From Bacteroidales bacterium UBA5349 (GTDB lineage: Bacteria; Bacteroidota; Bacteroidia; Bacteroidales; Tenuifilaceae), in contig DHQB01000027.1 of NCBI GenBank assembly GCA_002410065.1, positions 32,579-96,578 on the forward strand: DNA of 64,000 bases. Direction: 5' to 3'. How positions within the stretch are numbered: the stretch's first letter is position 1; each line of letters begins with the position of its first letter. A program made the translations under genes and the position numbers. Under the pieces are notes generated by a model. The model ran no database searches, was not told the origin of the DNA, and worked only from the letters and a program-made list of their open reading frames with translations. Below, in pieces: positions 18,117-27,356 of the stretch.

Positions 18117-18266
18117 TTATTACGCTAAGTTGCGCTAAGAAAAATCCTCTGCGAATCTCTGCGTAACAACTCAAAAACACATAATATGAATAGCCATCAT
18201 GCAGCCTTACTTTTTTCCTTATATTGGGTATTTTAGTCAATAAATGAAATAGTAAATATGTGATTT

Positions 18267-18926
18267 ATGAAAAAATTAATAATTCTAGGAGGAAGTGGTA
18301 TTGGTATGATAGCCGCTTCTATCGCAAATGAGTTAGGATATTTTAAAGTAATTGGTTTTCTAAATGATGTTTTACCAGTTGGTACATTAATTGGAAAATA
18401 TAACACTATTCCTGTCATTGGAAACACTAATAATTTGGATGAATATCTTAAAGATGAGGATGTATTTGTTTTTGTTGCCTATGTTGGCATGCAAAATGAA
18501 AAAGAAGTATTTGAAAAGATTGAAGCACTTCAAATTCCAAATTCCAAATTTGCAACCTTGATACATCCAACTGCGATTATTCCCAAAGGGTTTTGTAAAA
18601 TTGGAAATGGAGTATTAATGGCGCCCTTAGCTCAATTATCTCCAGATACAACAATTGAAGATAATTGTATTTTACTCCCAAATTCCTTTGTTGGCCACGA
18701 TAGTACATTGAAGAGATTTGCACATGTAGCAACTAATGGTGTTGTTGGTGCAAACGTAACAGTCGGCCGTGCTGTTCATGTAGGTAGTAATGCCACAATA
18801 AGAGAAAAAATCAATATTGGAGATTTTTCTTTAATAGGTGCTGGTTCAGTTGTTTTAAATGATGTTCCTGAGAACTCCATCTTCGTAGGCAATCCAGCAA
18901 GATTATTAAAGTTAAAAAATAGTTAG
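18267..18926 (+). CDS. PglD/NeuD-type sugar O/N-acyltransferase
   Basis: A 219-residue acyltransferase with an N-terminal Rossmann-like sugar-nucleotide domain (LIILGGSGIGMIAASIAN) and a C-terminal left-handed beta-helix of hexapeptide repeats (about 95-210: IPKGFCKIGNGVLMAPLAQLSPDTTIEDNC, split into turns). This is the PglD/NeuD architecture that transfers an acyl group from acyl-CoA to an amino sugar. The catalytic His is probably in FVGHDSTL. The following two genes (MaoC-like and CitE-like) encode CoA-ester enzymes, so the acyl donor may be something other than acetyl-CoA. Confidence 0.9.
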   Translation: MKKLIILGGSGIGMIAASIANELGYFKVIGFLNDVLPVGTLIGKYNTIPVIGNTNNLDEYLKDEDVFVFVAYVGMQNEKEVFEKIEALQIPNSKFATLIHPTAIIPKGFCKIGNGVLMAPLAQLSPDTTIEDNCILLPNSFVGHDSTLKRFAHVATNGVVGANVTVGRAVHVGSNATIREKINIGDFSLIGAGSVVLNDVPENSIFVGNPARLLKLKNS

Positions 18927-18927
18927 T

Positions 18928-19392
18928 ATGAACCAATCAATTTTAGGATTATATTTCGAAGAGTTCGAAATAGGAGGGGTTATAAATCATGCACTCTCAA
19001 AAACCATTTTTGAAAGTGACAATAACCTGTTTAGCCTCTTAACAATGAATCATCATCCTTTACATACCAATAAGGATTTTGCAGAGAATAGTCAACACAC
19101 TAAAATATTAGTTGTTGGCACTCTAGTTTTTAGTTTAGCCGTTGGTATTACAGTACCCGATATAAGCGGTAAAGCAATTGCAAATTTAGGTTATGAAGAA
19201 ATAAAACATGTAAACCCTGTATTTATAGGTGATACAATATATGTAAGAACCAACATTCTTGATAAAATAGAGTCAAAATCAAAACCCGACAGAGGTATTG
19301 TATATGTAGAATCTATTGCATTTAATCAAAGTAATGAAGTTGTTTTAACCTTTAAAAGAAAAGTATTAATACAAAAACAGCCAATACTATGA
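18928..19392 (+). CDS. MaoC-like hotdog-fold hydratase
   Basis: A 154-residue single-hotdog protein of the MaoC/(R)-hydratase group, which adds or removes water from enoyl-CoA esters. The catalytic segment MNHHPLHTNKDFA (about 42-54) fits the family pattern of an acidic or amide residue followed by histidine. VKPVFIGDTIYV-like sequence near residue 100 is the usual second family motif (here HVNPVFIGDTIYV). It starts 1 bp after the acyltransferase stop and overlaps the CitE-like gene by 4 bp, so the three are translated as one unit. MaoC and CitE-like pairs act on C4-C5 dicarboxylic CoA esters in known pathways, such as mesaconyl-CoA and methylmalyl-CoA. The exact substrate here is unknown. 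Confidence 0.85.
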   Translation: MNQSILGLYFEEFEIGGVINHALSKTIFESDNNLFSLLTMNHHPLHTNKDFAENSQHTKILVVGTLVFSLAVGITVPDISGKAIANLGYEEIKHVNPVFIGDTIYVRTNILDKIESKSKPDRGIVYVESIAFNQSNEVVLTFKRKVLIQKQPIL

Positions 19393-20273
19393 CAGTCGAT
19401 TATTTAATGCGTAGTTTAATGTTTGTTCCTGCTCATAACGAAAGACTTATGGAGAGTGCAGCCCGTATAGATGCAGATGTTCTTTTGCTGGATATTGAAG
19501 ACTCTGTGCAACCCGTTATAAACAAGCAAATTGCCAGAGATAATATTATCAGGTACATAAACGAGGGCCGTTTCAAAGGTCGTCCAATATTTCCACGAGT
19601 AAATGATAGGGAAAGCGGACAGCTTTTAAAAGATGTATATCAGTTAACAATAGAAGGGGTTACTGGTTTTATGTATCCAAAATCAAAAAAAGGGGAGGAT
19701 ATTTACTTTTTTGATAAACTACTGGAAACCATTGAGTTTGAAAAAGGAATACCTGTTGGCACATTTAAAATTATTGCTCTGATTGAAACAGCCAGTGCTG
19801 TGATGAATATTCAGGAGATATGTGCAGCCTGTCCAAACAGATTGGTTGCTGTTGCTTTTGGTTGCGAGGATTTTATTACGGATTTGGGTGGAAAGCATGA
19901 TGCTAAAGGGCAAAGCATATTTACTCCTAGAGCAATGATTGCTATGGGCGCAAGAGCAAATGGCATAATCCCCATAGATACAGTACATATTAAAGTGCAC
20001 GACCTTGAAGACTTAGAAAGAAACTTGATACTTGCAAAAAAACTTGGATATGAGGGAATGCTTGTATTGAACCCAAAAGAAATTCCTTTGGTTCATCAGT
20101 ATTTTTCTCCAAGTGAAGATGAAATTGCTTGGGCCAAAGACATGTTAAAATTATCAGAAGAGGCGGTTAAATTAGGAAAAGGAGTTGCAGTTAAGGACAA
20201 TAAATTTATTGGCCCTCCAATGGTAAAAATGGCAAATAATATTCTAAAAAGGGCTAGCCTTTCTCAAAAATAG
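19389..20273 (+). CDS. CitE/HpcH-like CoA-ester lyase
   Basis: A 294-residue TIM-barrel enzyme of the HpcH/HpaI aldolase and citrate lyase beta family. Motifs seen: RSLMFVPAHNERLMESA at the N-terminus, LLLDIEDSV (35-43), metal ligands Glu in ALIETASAV and Asp in FGCEDFITDLGG, and GMLVLNPKEIPLVHQ near the C-terminus. Family members cleave or form malyl-, citramalyl- or methylmalyl-CoA. CitE proper needs CitD and CitF, which are absent here, so a stand-alone malyl-CoA-lyase-type reaction is more likely. Its location between an acyltransferase and glycosyltransferases suggests it makes an unusual hydroxy-acyl-CoA for decorating the polysaccharide. That is inference. Confidence 0.87.
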   Translation: MTVDYLMRSLMFVPAHNERLMESAARIDADVLLLDIEDSVQPVINKQIARDNIIRYINEGRFKGRPIFPRVNDRESGQLLKDVYQLTIEGVTGFMYPKSKKGEDIYFFDKLLETIEFEKGIPVGTFKIIALIETASAVMNIQEICAACPNRLVAVAFGCEDFITDLGGKHDAKGQSIFTPRAMIAMGARANGIIPIDTVHIKVHDLEDLERNLILAKKLGYEGMLVLNPKEIPLVHQYFSPSEDEIAWAKDMLKLSEEAVKLGKGVAVKDNKFIGPPMVKMANNILKRASLSQK

Positions 20274-20274
20274 T

Positions 20275-21315
20275 ATGAAATCAAACAAAATAATTGTATC
20301 AGTTTGCTGCCTAGCATACAATCACGAATCTTATATCCGTAAATGTTTAGAAGGTTTTTTAATACAAAAAACAGATTTCCCATTCGAAATTCTTATTCAT
20401 GATGACGCTTCAACCGATGGAACAGAAGAAATTATAAGAGAGTATGAAGCAAAATATCCAAATATAATTAAGCCGCTTTACGAAAAAGAGAACCAATGGC
20501 AAAAAGGAAGACGCGGTTCAGCTATATTTAATTTTCCCCGTGCTCGCGGCAAATACATAGCCCTTTGCGAAGGCGACGACTACTGGACCGACCCCTACAA
20601 ACTGCAAAAGCAGGTTGATTTTTTGGAGGAGAATCCGGAGTATGGAATGGTACATACTGATTATGATAGGTTTTACACAAAAACGGGTAAATGGTTGCAT
20701 AATATAATGCATGAAACGTTTAAGAATAATCTATCTATATTAAGTGGAAATATACTAGAAGATCTTTTAATGTACCGTGCAATGGTGTGGACAGGGACAG
20801 TCTGTTTTAGAAAAGAATTTGTTGACAATAAGGGGTATCAGGAAGTTGTTAATCAAAATTTTTCTGTTGGTGACTTTCCATTGTGGTGCTGGATTGCAGC
20901 CCACAGTAAATTAAAATATTTAGATGATAGCACAGCTGTACGTCAACTGCTTGCTAATTCAGCAACTCAAGGCAATGATTTTCCTCAACAGGTAGAAATT
21001 TACAGAACAAGCTTTGATGTTGTTAAATTTTTCATTATTAAGTACAATCTATCAAATGAGATTCTATTAAATACAAAGGAAGTCTTTTATTCTCGAGCAT
21101 TGGAAATTTACTTCAGGAGCAAAAACAAAAAACTATTTGTCTCAAAATTTAATAAATATAAAAACAACAACTTCACTATTAGCTTAAAGCAAAGGATAAT
21201 GAATTTTTCTATACAAAATAATGCAACATATATAATTGGAAGGGTTCTATTTGCCATATCAAATAGAATTAGAAAAATTTCCATAAAAATGAATATTATA
21301 AAACGAGATCGTTAA
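20275..21315 (+). CDS. Family 2 glycosyltransferase
   Basis: A 346-residue GT-A fold transferase. Motifs: VSVCCLAYNHESYIRKCLEGFL at the N-terminus, HDDASTDGTEEI (Asp pair, about 42-53), and the metal-binding GDDYWTDPYKLQKQ (about 98-111). It starts one base after the preceding stop. The C-terminal quarter is basic and rich in K and N, without a membrane segment. It adds one sugar to the lipid-linked unit. Donor and acceptor cannot be told from sequence. Confidence 0.9.
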   Translation: MKSNKIIVSVCCLAYNHESYIRKCLEGFLIQKTDFPFEILIHDDASTDGTEEIIREYEAKYPNIIKPLYEKENQWQKGRRGSAIFNFPRARGKYIALCEGDDYWTDPYKLQKQVDFLEENPEYGMVHTDYDRFYTKTGKWLHNIMHETFKNNLSILSGNILEDLLMYRAMVWTGTVCFRKEFVDNKGYQEVVNQNFSVGDFPLWCWIAAHSKLKYLDDSTAVRQLLANSATQGNDFPQQVEIYRTSFDVVKFFIIKYNLSNEILLNTKEVFYSRALEIYFRSKNKKLFVSKFNKYKNNNFTISLKQRIMNFSIQNNATYIIGRVLFAISNRIRKISIKMNIIKRDR

Positions 21316-21346
21316 GACAAATTAAATAAATACAAAAACATTAAAT

Positions 21347-22675
21347 ATGTTTCGAAAAACTGCTTTTAACATTTATCACAACTATGTAAAAAGAGATGAG
21401 CTGTATACGCTTAAAGCCCTTTTTAATAAAACCCAATATTGGTCTAAAGAGGAGATATTAAACTACCAATGGGACTTGTTTAAAAAGCAATTAAATTATG
21501 CGTATGAAAAAGTACCTTACTATAAAAATATTTTCGATAAACTTCAATTATCTGTTGATGACATTAAGTCTACACAGGATTTGATTAAAATTCCCATATT
21601 AACCAAAGACATTGTTCGGAGTAATTTTAATGACCTAGTAGCAAAGGATATTGATAAATCAAGAATAAAATGGAATTCCACATCAGGGTCGACAGGGTCT
21701 AATTTTAAGTTCCTATCCGATAAGGGCACATTAGTCCCTTCAGTCTTGCAACATCGTTGCTATAGCTGGATGGGTATAGATTTTTTTGATAAAAAAATGT
21801 CTGTGTGGGGAGCTGGGTGGGATGTAAAAAAAAGTAAAAAACTAATATCCAGAATAAAAAGTGCAATTAAAGGAGCGACTGTGCTCTCTGGCTACAATTT
21901 ATCTGATAAAGATTTAACAGATTATTTTAAGCTAATGAATAAAATTAATCCGCGATTAATAATTTCTTACCCGTCTATATTATTTGATATGGCAAAGTTC
22001 TTCGAAAAGAATGAACTTACCTTTTCACCCAAAGCCATACAAATAGGTGGTGAGAAACTCTTTCCTTTTCAGCGAGATTATATTGAGAAAATTTTCAAAG
22101 CACCCGTTTTTGATTTTTATGGCGCCCGCGACATGAGCATGATTGCTCAGGATTGTGATAAGCATGAAGGATTGCACATAATGGCTGAAAACGTATTGGT
22201 TGAAGTGCTAGATGATGAAGGATATCCAGTTGAAGAAGGTGAAGGTGATTTAGTTATAACAAATTTACATAATAAGGTAATGCCATTTATACGATACAAA
22301 ATTGGTGACCGAGCAGTAGTTACTCAAAAACAATGCTCGTGTGGCAGAGGATTGCCTTTACTAAAGGAAATTATTGGTCGATCTTTTGAAATAATAGAGT
22401 TCCCCAATGGAAATAAGGTTGGGGGAACATTTTGGACAATATTATTAAAAACAGAGCCAGGTATTCAGAAACTACAAGTAGTTCAAAAAGCAAAAGATTT
22501 AATTCAGATTAACTATGTGCCTGAGAAAGAAAATGGGGTAATTAATTTTAAAAACTTTATTGATAAGATCCATCACTACTCAGGACAAGATTTAAATGTA
22601 AAATTCAATAAGGTATCTGAAATTCCACCTACAAAGGGTGGGAAATATAGATTTATTGTTAAGGAAATAGAATAA
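21347..22675 (+). CDS. CapK-like adenylate-forming ligase
   Basis: A 442-residue protein of the phenylacetate-CoA ligase/CapK family. It has the AMP-binding core SGSTGSNFK (about 118-126), a FYGARDMSMIAQDC segment and VITNLHNKVMPFIRYKIGDRA, followed by CSCGRGLPLLKEIIGR. Cysteines around the CSCGRG motif are typical of this group. CapK homologues are common in capsule loci, but their reaction is poorly known. They may activate a carboxylic acid for transfer to a sugar. With the MaoC/CitE pair and the acyltransferase, it makes a third acyl-activation function in this locus. Confidence 0.88.
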   Translation: MFRKTAFNIYHNYVKRDELYTLKALFNKTQYWSKEEILNYQWDLFKKQLNYAYEKVPYYKNIFDKLQLSVDDIKSTQDLIKIPILTKDIVRSNFNDLVAKDIDKSRIKWNSTSGSTGSNFKFLSDKGTLVPSVLQHRCYSWMGIDFFDKKMSVWGAGWDVKKSKKLISRIKSAIKGATVLSGYNLSDKDLTDYFKLMNKINPRLIISYPSILFDMAKFFEKNELTFSPKAIQIGGEKLFPFQRDYIEKIFKAPVFDFYGARDMSMIAQDCDKHEGLHIMAENVLVEVLDDEGYPVEEGEGDLVITNLHNKVMPFIRYKIGDRAVVTQKQCSCGRGLPLLKEIIGRSFEIIEFPNGNKVGGTFWTILLKTEPGIQKLQVVQKAKDLIQINYVPEKENGVINFKNFIDKIHHYSGQDLNVKFNKVSEIPPTKGGKYRFIVKEIE

Positions 22676-22677
22676 GC

Positions 22678-23802
22678 ATGGAGAAAGGTCCAGAGAAATC
22701 AGTTGTTTATGTTGTCTTGGGTATTTATCCTTGTTTTACAGGAGGGTTAGAAATTTTTTACCATAAACATATCCGTGAATTAGCAGAACAACAAAGTATA
22801 ACATTGATTACATGTTGTTCTAAATTTCAGGCGGAAAATGTTAATATAATTCAAATACCATTGCGTTTCTTTAATATTAAAGGAACAGGCCGGATTGCTA
22901 AGCTGATTTATACAGCAATTGCGATTATTAAACAAAGAAAAAGAATTGAATATGTTCATGTGCCTTATACCAGCAATGCGGGTAACTGGGGTTTAATATT
23001 TCCCTTATTATCTCTTTTTTGGGGGGTAAAGTACATCCTTTATAACCATGGTGGAGGAATGAGAAAATGGAAAAAGTTTAGTTTCGACAAAGTTCTTTAT
23101 AAATATGCGTATAAAGTTTTTGCCGTTTCGGCCATATTAAAACAAGAGTATGAAAAAAGAGCCAAAAGAGCAATAGGCGTAGTTTATCCGTTAACTAAAT
23201 TTGAAAATGCAACAGATACAAATGAAAAAATAAGGACCAAATGGCACATTGACCACTCCGTAAAAATAATTCTATTTGTTGGTTCATTGAAATCACTTAA
23301 AATGCCTGATACACTTTTAAACGCATTTATTTCACTTGGAAAAGATTATGTTAATCAACAAAATCTAAAATTAATTTTCGTTGGCGATGGAGTAATGAAA
23401 AGCTCTTTAATAGGCTTAGTTAAGGAGAAAGCTTTTGATAATTATGTTTCATTTGCTGGTAAAGTATCTAACGAAGATATTCCGCTTTATTATAAAATTG
23501 CGAACTATTATATAATAACTTCAAAATTTGAAGGAACCCCAATTTCTTTGTTAGAGGCTATGTTTAATGGTTTACCAATAATTGGTTCAAGAGTAAATGG
23601 AATTCAAAATATTATTAAACACAAAGAAACAGGCCTTTTATTTGAATCTGGGAATAGTGAAAATTTAAAAGAACAAATTCAACTACTCATTCAGGATAGT
23701 AATCTAGCCAAATCAGCGGCCTTAGCAGCTCATTGTGAATATAATGAAAGATTTTCAAAAATGAATGCTACTGCTAAATTTCTAAATATAGAAATAATAT
23801 AA
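22678..23802 (+). CDS. Family 4 glycosyltransferase
   Basis: A 374-residue GT-B fold transferase. The N-terminal acceptor domain begins VVYVVLGIYPCFTGGLEIFYHKH. The donor domain has LFVGSLKSLKMPDTLLNAF and the conserved EGTPISLLEAMFNGLPIIGSRV (about 294-315), with the E-x7-E motif for the nucleotide sugar. It lies 2 bp downstream of the CapK-like gene. A typical capsule glycosyltransferase; the sugar cannot be assigned. Confidence 0.9.
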   Translation: MEKGPEKSVVYVVLGIYPCFTGGLEIFYHKHIRELAEQQSITLITCCSKFQAENVNIIQIPLRFFNIKGTGRIAKLIYTAIAIIKQRKRIEYVHVPYTSNAGNWGLIFPLLSLFWGVKYILYNHGGGMRKWKKFSFDKVLYKYAYKVFAVSAILKQEYEKRAKRAIGVVYPLTKFENATDTNEKIRTKWHIDHSVKIILFVGSLKSLKMPDTLLNAFISLGKDYVNQQNLKLIFVGDGVMKSSLIGLVKEKAFDNYVSFAGKVSNEDIPLYYKIANYYIITSKFEGTPISLLEAMFNGLPIIGSRVNGIQNIIKHKETGLLFESGNSENLKEQIQLLIQDSNLAKSAALAAHCEYNERFSKMNATAKFLNIEII

Positions 23803-23808
23803 TACGAT

Positions 23809-25092
23809 ATGCACTTTTTTGCTGTTACAGCAATAATCTTGTTATTTTATATTTTTTATCCACATTCAAAATGGGAGGCTGCTGTAATATTGTTTGTGGC
23901 TTTCATCCCACAAGGTGCGTTGCTAGGGGAAGGTCAGCAATTTTTAGGTGTAATAGACCATCACTCTGTTGTTTCTCTAATTGTAATTTACACGGCATAT
24001 AATCATAAAACGCTAAAATCGTTAAAGCAAGATAAATACAAATTGCTTGCTCTAACCATGTGTATTTTTATTGTTACCTTCTTACCTAGGTATATTGAGA
24101 TTAAAGATTACATTCTTTTTGGTGGCTTTGATATATTAACTCTGGCAAAGAGGACTACTCGCGATTTAATATTAGCTTTTGTAGTATACTTAATTTTAAA
24201 AAGAATGTACGATTATCGTACATTAAAAGGTTTGGAGTTAGGCTTTCTTGCGGGCATAAGTTTGGCTTTAATTTCTATGATTTTCTATGATTTTTTTTTA
24301 AGATTAGGCTTTAGCATGCACATAGGGTTCCAATACGACACACAAGTAGGTCAATTTCGATTAACTGGATTTTTAGGAAAAGACCCTAATGAAGCTTCGA
24401 GATTTTTCAATTTGGTTTTAGCATATATCCTTGCTCGCCTGGAAAGGAAAAAAATACGTACTTTTGATATTGTGATGGTTGGTCTTATTATGGTAGGGCT
24501 ATTCATTTTTGCTTCAAAAACGGGCATATTCATTGCCTCTATATTGATTCTTTTATACATTTATCGAGCCTCTCAAAAAAACATAAAAAAGGCTTTTTAT
24601 CAAAGTATAATTGTTATTAGTATGGGGCTAATAATGTTTAATTATTTTGGCAATCTTTTTGAAACACGTGTAGAGGAACAAGTAACAGGTGAACAAGACA
24701 CATATTATTCTCGTCAAAGCTATTGGGTTTTATATTTAAATGATCTTAAAGAAAACCCAGAATACCTATTATTGGGTAATTTGGGTGCACCCACTTATCA
24801 TCGGGATGTTCATAATACCTATATCTGGTATTTGTTTTACACCGGGTTAATTAATTTCAGCATTATAATTTTTATTTTTCTAAAAATCTTCTTTTTACGA
24901 AAGCGTTACCAGTCTAATTTTTTGTACTATAATCCTGTGTACCCATTAGTTGCTTTAATGATATCATGGATAACAGGAGCAGGGCAACTCAATTACTGGT
25001 TTATACTTATTATTGGTGCTTCTGCAGGGATTCCTCCCGATTATTATAAGATAAACACTAAGTTTATTGATAGGCTAAAATTGAATGTATGA
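23809..25092 (+). CDS. Wzy-like polysaccharide polymerase (O-antigen ligase family)
   Basis: A 427-residue membrane protein with about ten to twelve predicted segments and a large loop near residues 290-340 (ETRVEEQVTGEQDTYYSRQSYW) containing R and Y/W residues and a DVHNTYIWYLFYTGL motif. This H-N-T-Y pattern in the long periplasmic loop is typical of the Wzy/WaaL superfamily. With Wzx and Wzc in the same locus, polymerisation of repeat units is the likely role. Ligation to a lipid cannot be excluded. Confidence 0.83.
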   Translation: MHFFAVTAIILLFYIFYPHSKWEAAVILFVAFIPQGALLGEGQQFLGVIDHHSVVSLIVIYTAYNHKTLKSLKQDKYKLLALTMCIFIVTFLPRYIEIKDYILFGGFDILTLAKRTTRDLILAFVVYLILKRMYDYRTLKGLELGFLAGISLALISMIFYDFFLRLGFSMHIGFQYDTQVGQFRLTGFLGKDPNEASRFFNLVLAYILARLERKKIRTFDIVMVGLIMVGLFIFASKTGIFIASILILLYIYRASQKNIKKAFYQSIIVISMGLIMFNYFGNLFETRVEEQVTGEQDTYYSRQSYWVLYLNDLKENPEYLLLGNLGAPTYHRDVHNTYIWYLFYTGLINFSIIIFIFLKIFFLRKRYQSNFLYYNPVYPLVALMISWITGAGQLNYWFILIIGASAGIPPDYYKINTKFIDRLKLNV

Positions 25093-26234
25093 AAGTACTA
25101 ATGTTTCACAGTATAGGTAATGATAGGTCATCGTGGCATCGAGCATTTTTATCTGTAAACTTGCATCAGTTCGAAACTTTTTGTCAATATCTCCAAAAAC
25201 ATAAATATCAAACTCTTTTTCTAGATGAATGGTTTTATTTGCAGGATAATATACATAAAATTACAAAAAAGCATATTGTTCTAACCTTTGATGATGGCTA
25301 TTTAGATAATTGGACTTTTGCTTACCCTCTTCTTAAAAAATATGGATTAAAAGGAACGATTTTTATTAATCCAGAATTTGTTGACCCAATAGAGCAAAAG
25401 CGAAAAAACTTAGAAGATACCAATTTTAATGAGGGATTGCTTACTGAGTATGATAAACTTGGTTTTTTAAGCTGGTGTGAGCTAAAAGAGATGGACCAAT
25501 CAGGTGTAATGGATATACAATCGCACAGCATGAGCCATAATTGGTTTTTTAAAAGCAATAAGATTATTGATTTATACCATGGGCAAAAAGAGTATGATTG
25601 GATGGCATGGATTGAAAAGCCGGAAAGAAAACCATACCATATATCTGAAAACCAAGAAACCTTTGTACCTCAGGGGTATCCAATATTTGAAAATGATAGA
25701 GCGCTTTCATTACGTCGTTATTTCCCTGACAAAAAGTTAGTGGAGGAAGGGCGAAAATTATATTCGCAATATGTCAATAAAAACCAACCATCAATCGAAG
25801 AGGAGAGTATTATTATTTCCACCCTTAATGATTTGATTAAGAATAAATATCCTGGACGTTTTGAAAGTGACGAAGAGGTGAAAAATAGATATGAGTACGA
25901 GTTAATAGAAAGCAAAAGAATTTTAGAAGATCAACTGAATAAAAAAATTGATTTTTTATGCTGGCCCGGTGGAGGGTACAATGATCTTGCAATCGAGATA
26001 TCGAAAAGAGCTGGTTATAAGGCTTCTACACTCGCCTCAAAAGAAAAAAATCATAATTTTGACAATACTCAGCAATATAAACGGATTCCACGATTTGGAA
26101 TGGGATCTTTTGTTTACAAAAATGATAAAATCATCCCAGCAAAACTAAAGCATCATTTAGTTCTTTCATATTTCGCAAAATCAAATAGTTTTTGGGCTAA
26201 AGCCATTCTTAAACTCCAGAAAATATTTAGTTAG
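25089..26234 (+). CDS. NodB-type polysaccharide deacetylase (paralogue 1)
   Basis: A 381-residue carbohydrate esterase 4-type protein. NodB motifs are present: LTFDDGYLDNW (motif 1, about 64-74), IQSHSMSHNWF (motif 2, metal-binding histidines) and CWPGGGYND (motif 3). A long insert of about 130 residues separates motifs 2 and 3, with the segment RYFPDKKLVEEGRKLY. No signal peptide, so it would act in the cytoplasm, perhaps on a lipid-linked amino sugar. The start overlaps the polymerase gene by 4 bp. The gene at 27.3 kb encodes a close paralogue with the same insert. Confidence 0.88.
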   Translation: MKVLMFHSIGNDRSSWHRAFLSVNLHQFETFCQYLQKHKYQTLFLDEWFYLQDNIHKITKKHIVLTFDDGYLDNWTFAYPLLKKYGLKGTIFINPEFVDPIEQKRKNLEDTNFNEGLLTEYDKLGFLSWCELKEMDQSGVMDIQSHSMSHNWFFKSNKIIDLYHGQKEYDWMAWIEKPERKPYHISENQETFVPQGYPIFENDRALSLRRYFPDKKLVEEGRKLYSQYVNKNQPSIEEESIIISTLNDLIKNKYPGRFESDEEVKNRYEYELIESKRILEDQLNKKIDFLCWPGGGYNDLAIEISKRAGYKASTLASKEKNHNFDNTQQYKRIPRFGMGSFVYKNDKIIPAKLKHHLVLSYFAKSNSFWAKAILKLQKIFS

Positions 26235-26258
26235 TTCAATTTTAATTAATAGTGTGCT

Positions 26259-27356
26259 TTGAAAGTTCTCCATCTTATCTCATCCCTCTCCCGTGGTGGT
26301 CGCGAGCGTCAACTTGCTACCATTGTGGCAAATACTGATCAGGCTCGGTATCCAACCAAAATTGTATATCTCAATAAACGGCAAAACTCTTATATAGATG
26401 AGTATGGGTTGCAAGAGAATACAATAAGGATTAAGCAGAAAGGGAAACTTAAACGATTAGTTGAGCTGCATAAGGTTTTAAAATCAGAAAAACCCAATAT
26501 TGTATATACTTGGGGTAATGGCGAGTCGGTAAGCATTTTACTTTTAAAGCCTTTTCATAATTTTAAGTTTATTAATGGCTCCATTAGGCACGGCATACGT
26601 TCGAAAAAATTCTCTCATTATTTTAGGACAGTAGTTTTACATTTAAGTCAAAATATTGTTGCCAATTCAAAGGCGGGGCTAAAAGCAAATAGCATAAGCA
26701 GGGGTTATGTTGTTTATAATGGCATTGAAAATAAATTTTTTAAGCCTTTGCCCAATCGAACTGCACAAAGGCATGATTTGATAGGAATACCTGAGAATAT
26801 ACCAGTCCTAATTTCTGTAGCTAATCTGGTTCCATATAAGGACTACTTTTCAATACTCGAAGCGTTAAAACAGCTTAAAGAGAAAGGCCTTAATTTTCAC
26901 TACCTAATACTTGGCGATGGACCAATGCGAAAAGAGATAGAAAGTAAAAAGAGTAGCTATAACTTAACTGAAAATATGCGCATATTGGGTAGTGTCGAAA
27001 ATGTTGCCGATTACTTAAAGGTTAGCGATATCTTCATCCATTCGTCAAAGGGCGAAGGCTGTTCAAACGCCATTTTAGAGGCTATGGCTGCAGGATTACC
27101 CGTAGTTGCCTCCAATACTGGGGGAACGCCTGAAATTGTAGAAAAGTCGTTTGGTTTCCTGTTTGATTATAAAAATGTGAATCAGCTATATAACCATTTG
27201 CTTTGGCTCTTAAATAACCCAAATGAGCATAAACAAATGGGGGCTATTGCAAAAAATGTGTGTGCAAAAAGGTTCTCAATAGAGGGTATGTTTTCCAATT
27301 ATGAAAAAGTTATTCAAACCGCGTTTACTATAAATAGCAGATCATGTATGTTGTAA
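26259..27356 (+). CDS. Family 4 glycosyltransferase
   Basis: A 365-residue GT-B transferase starting at TTG, which is followed at once by KVLHLISSLSRGGRERQL, the usual beginning for this family. The donor domain has ISVANLVPYKDYFSILEAL, ILGDGPMRKEIE and SKGEGCSNAILEAMAAGLPVVAS (about 272-294). It sits between the two deacetylase paralogues and overlaps the second by 13 bp. Confidence 0.9.
   Translation: MKVLHLISSLSRGGRERQLATIVANTDQARYPTKIVYLNKRQNSYIDEYGLQENTIRIKQKGKLKRLVELHKVLKSEKPNIVYTWGNGESVSILLLKPFHNFKFINGSIRHGIRSKKFSHYFRTVVLHLSQNIVANSKAGLKANSISRGYVVYNGIENKFFKPLPNRTAQRHDLIGIPENIPVLISVANLVPYKDYFSILEALKQLKEKGLNFHYLILGDGPMRKEIESKKSSYNLTENMRILGSVENVADYLKVSDIFIHSSKGEGCSNAILEAMAAGLPVVASNTGGTPEIVEKSFGFLFDYKNVNQLYNHLLWLLNNPNEHKQMGAIAKNVCAKRFSIEGMFSNYEKVIQTAFTINSRSCML

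Noticed and set aside
18928..20273. A citrate lyase operon
   Set aside because: CitD, CitF, CitC and CitG are absent, and the neighbours are capsule genes.
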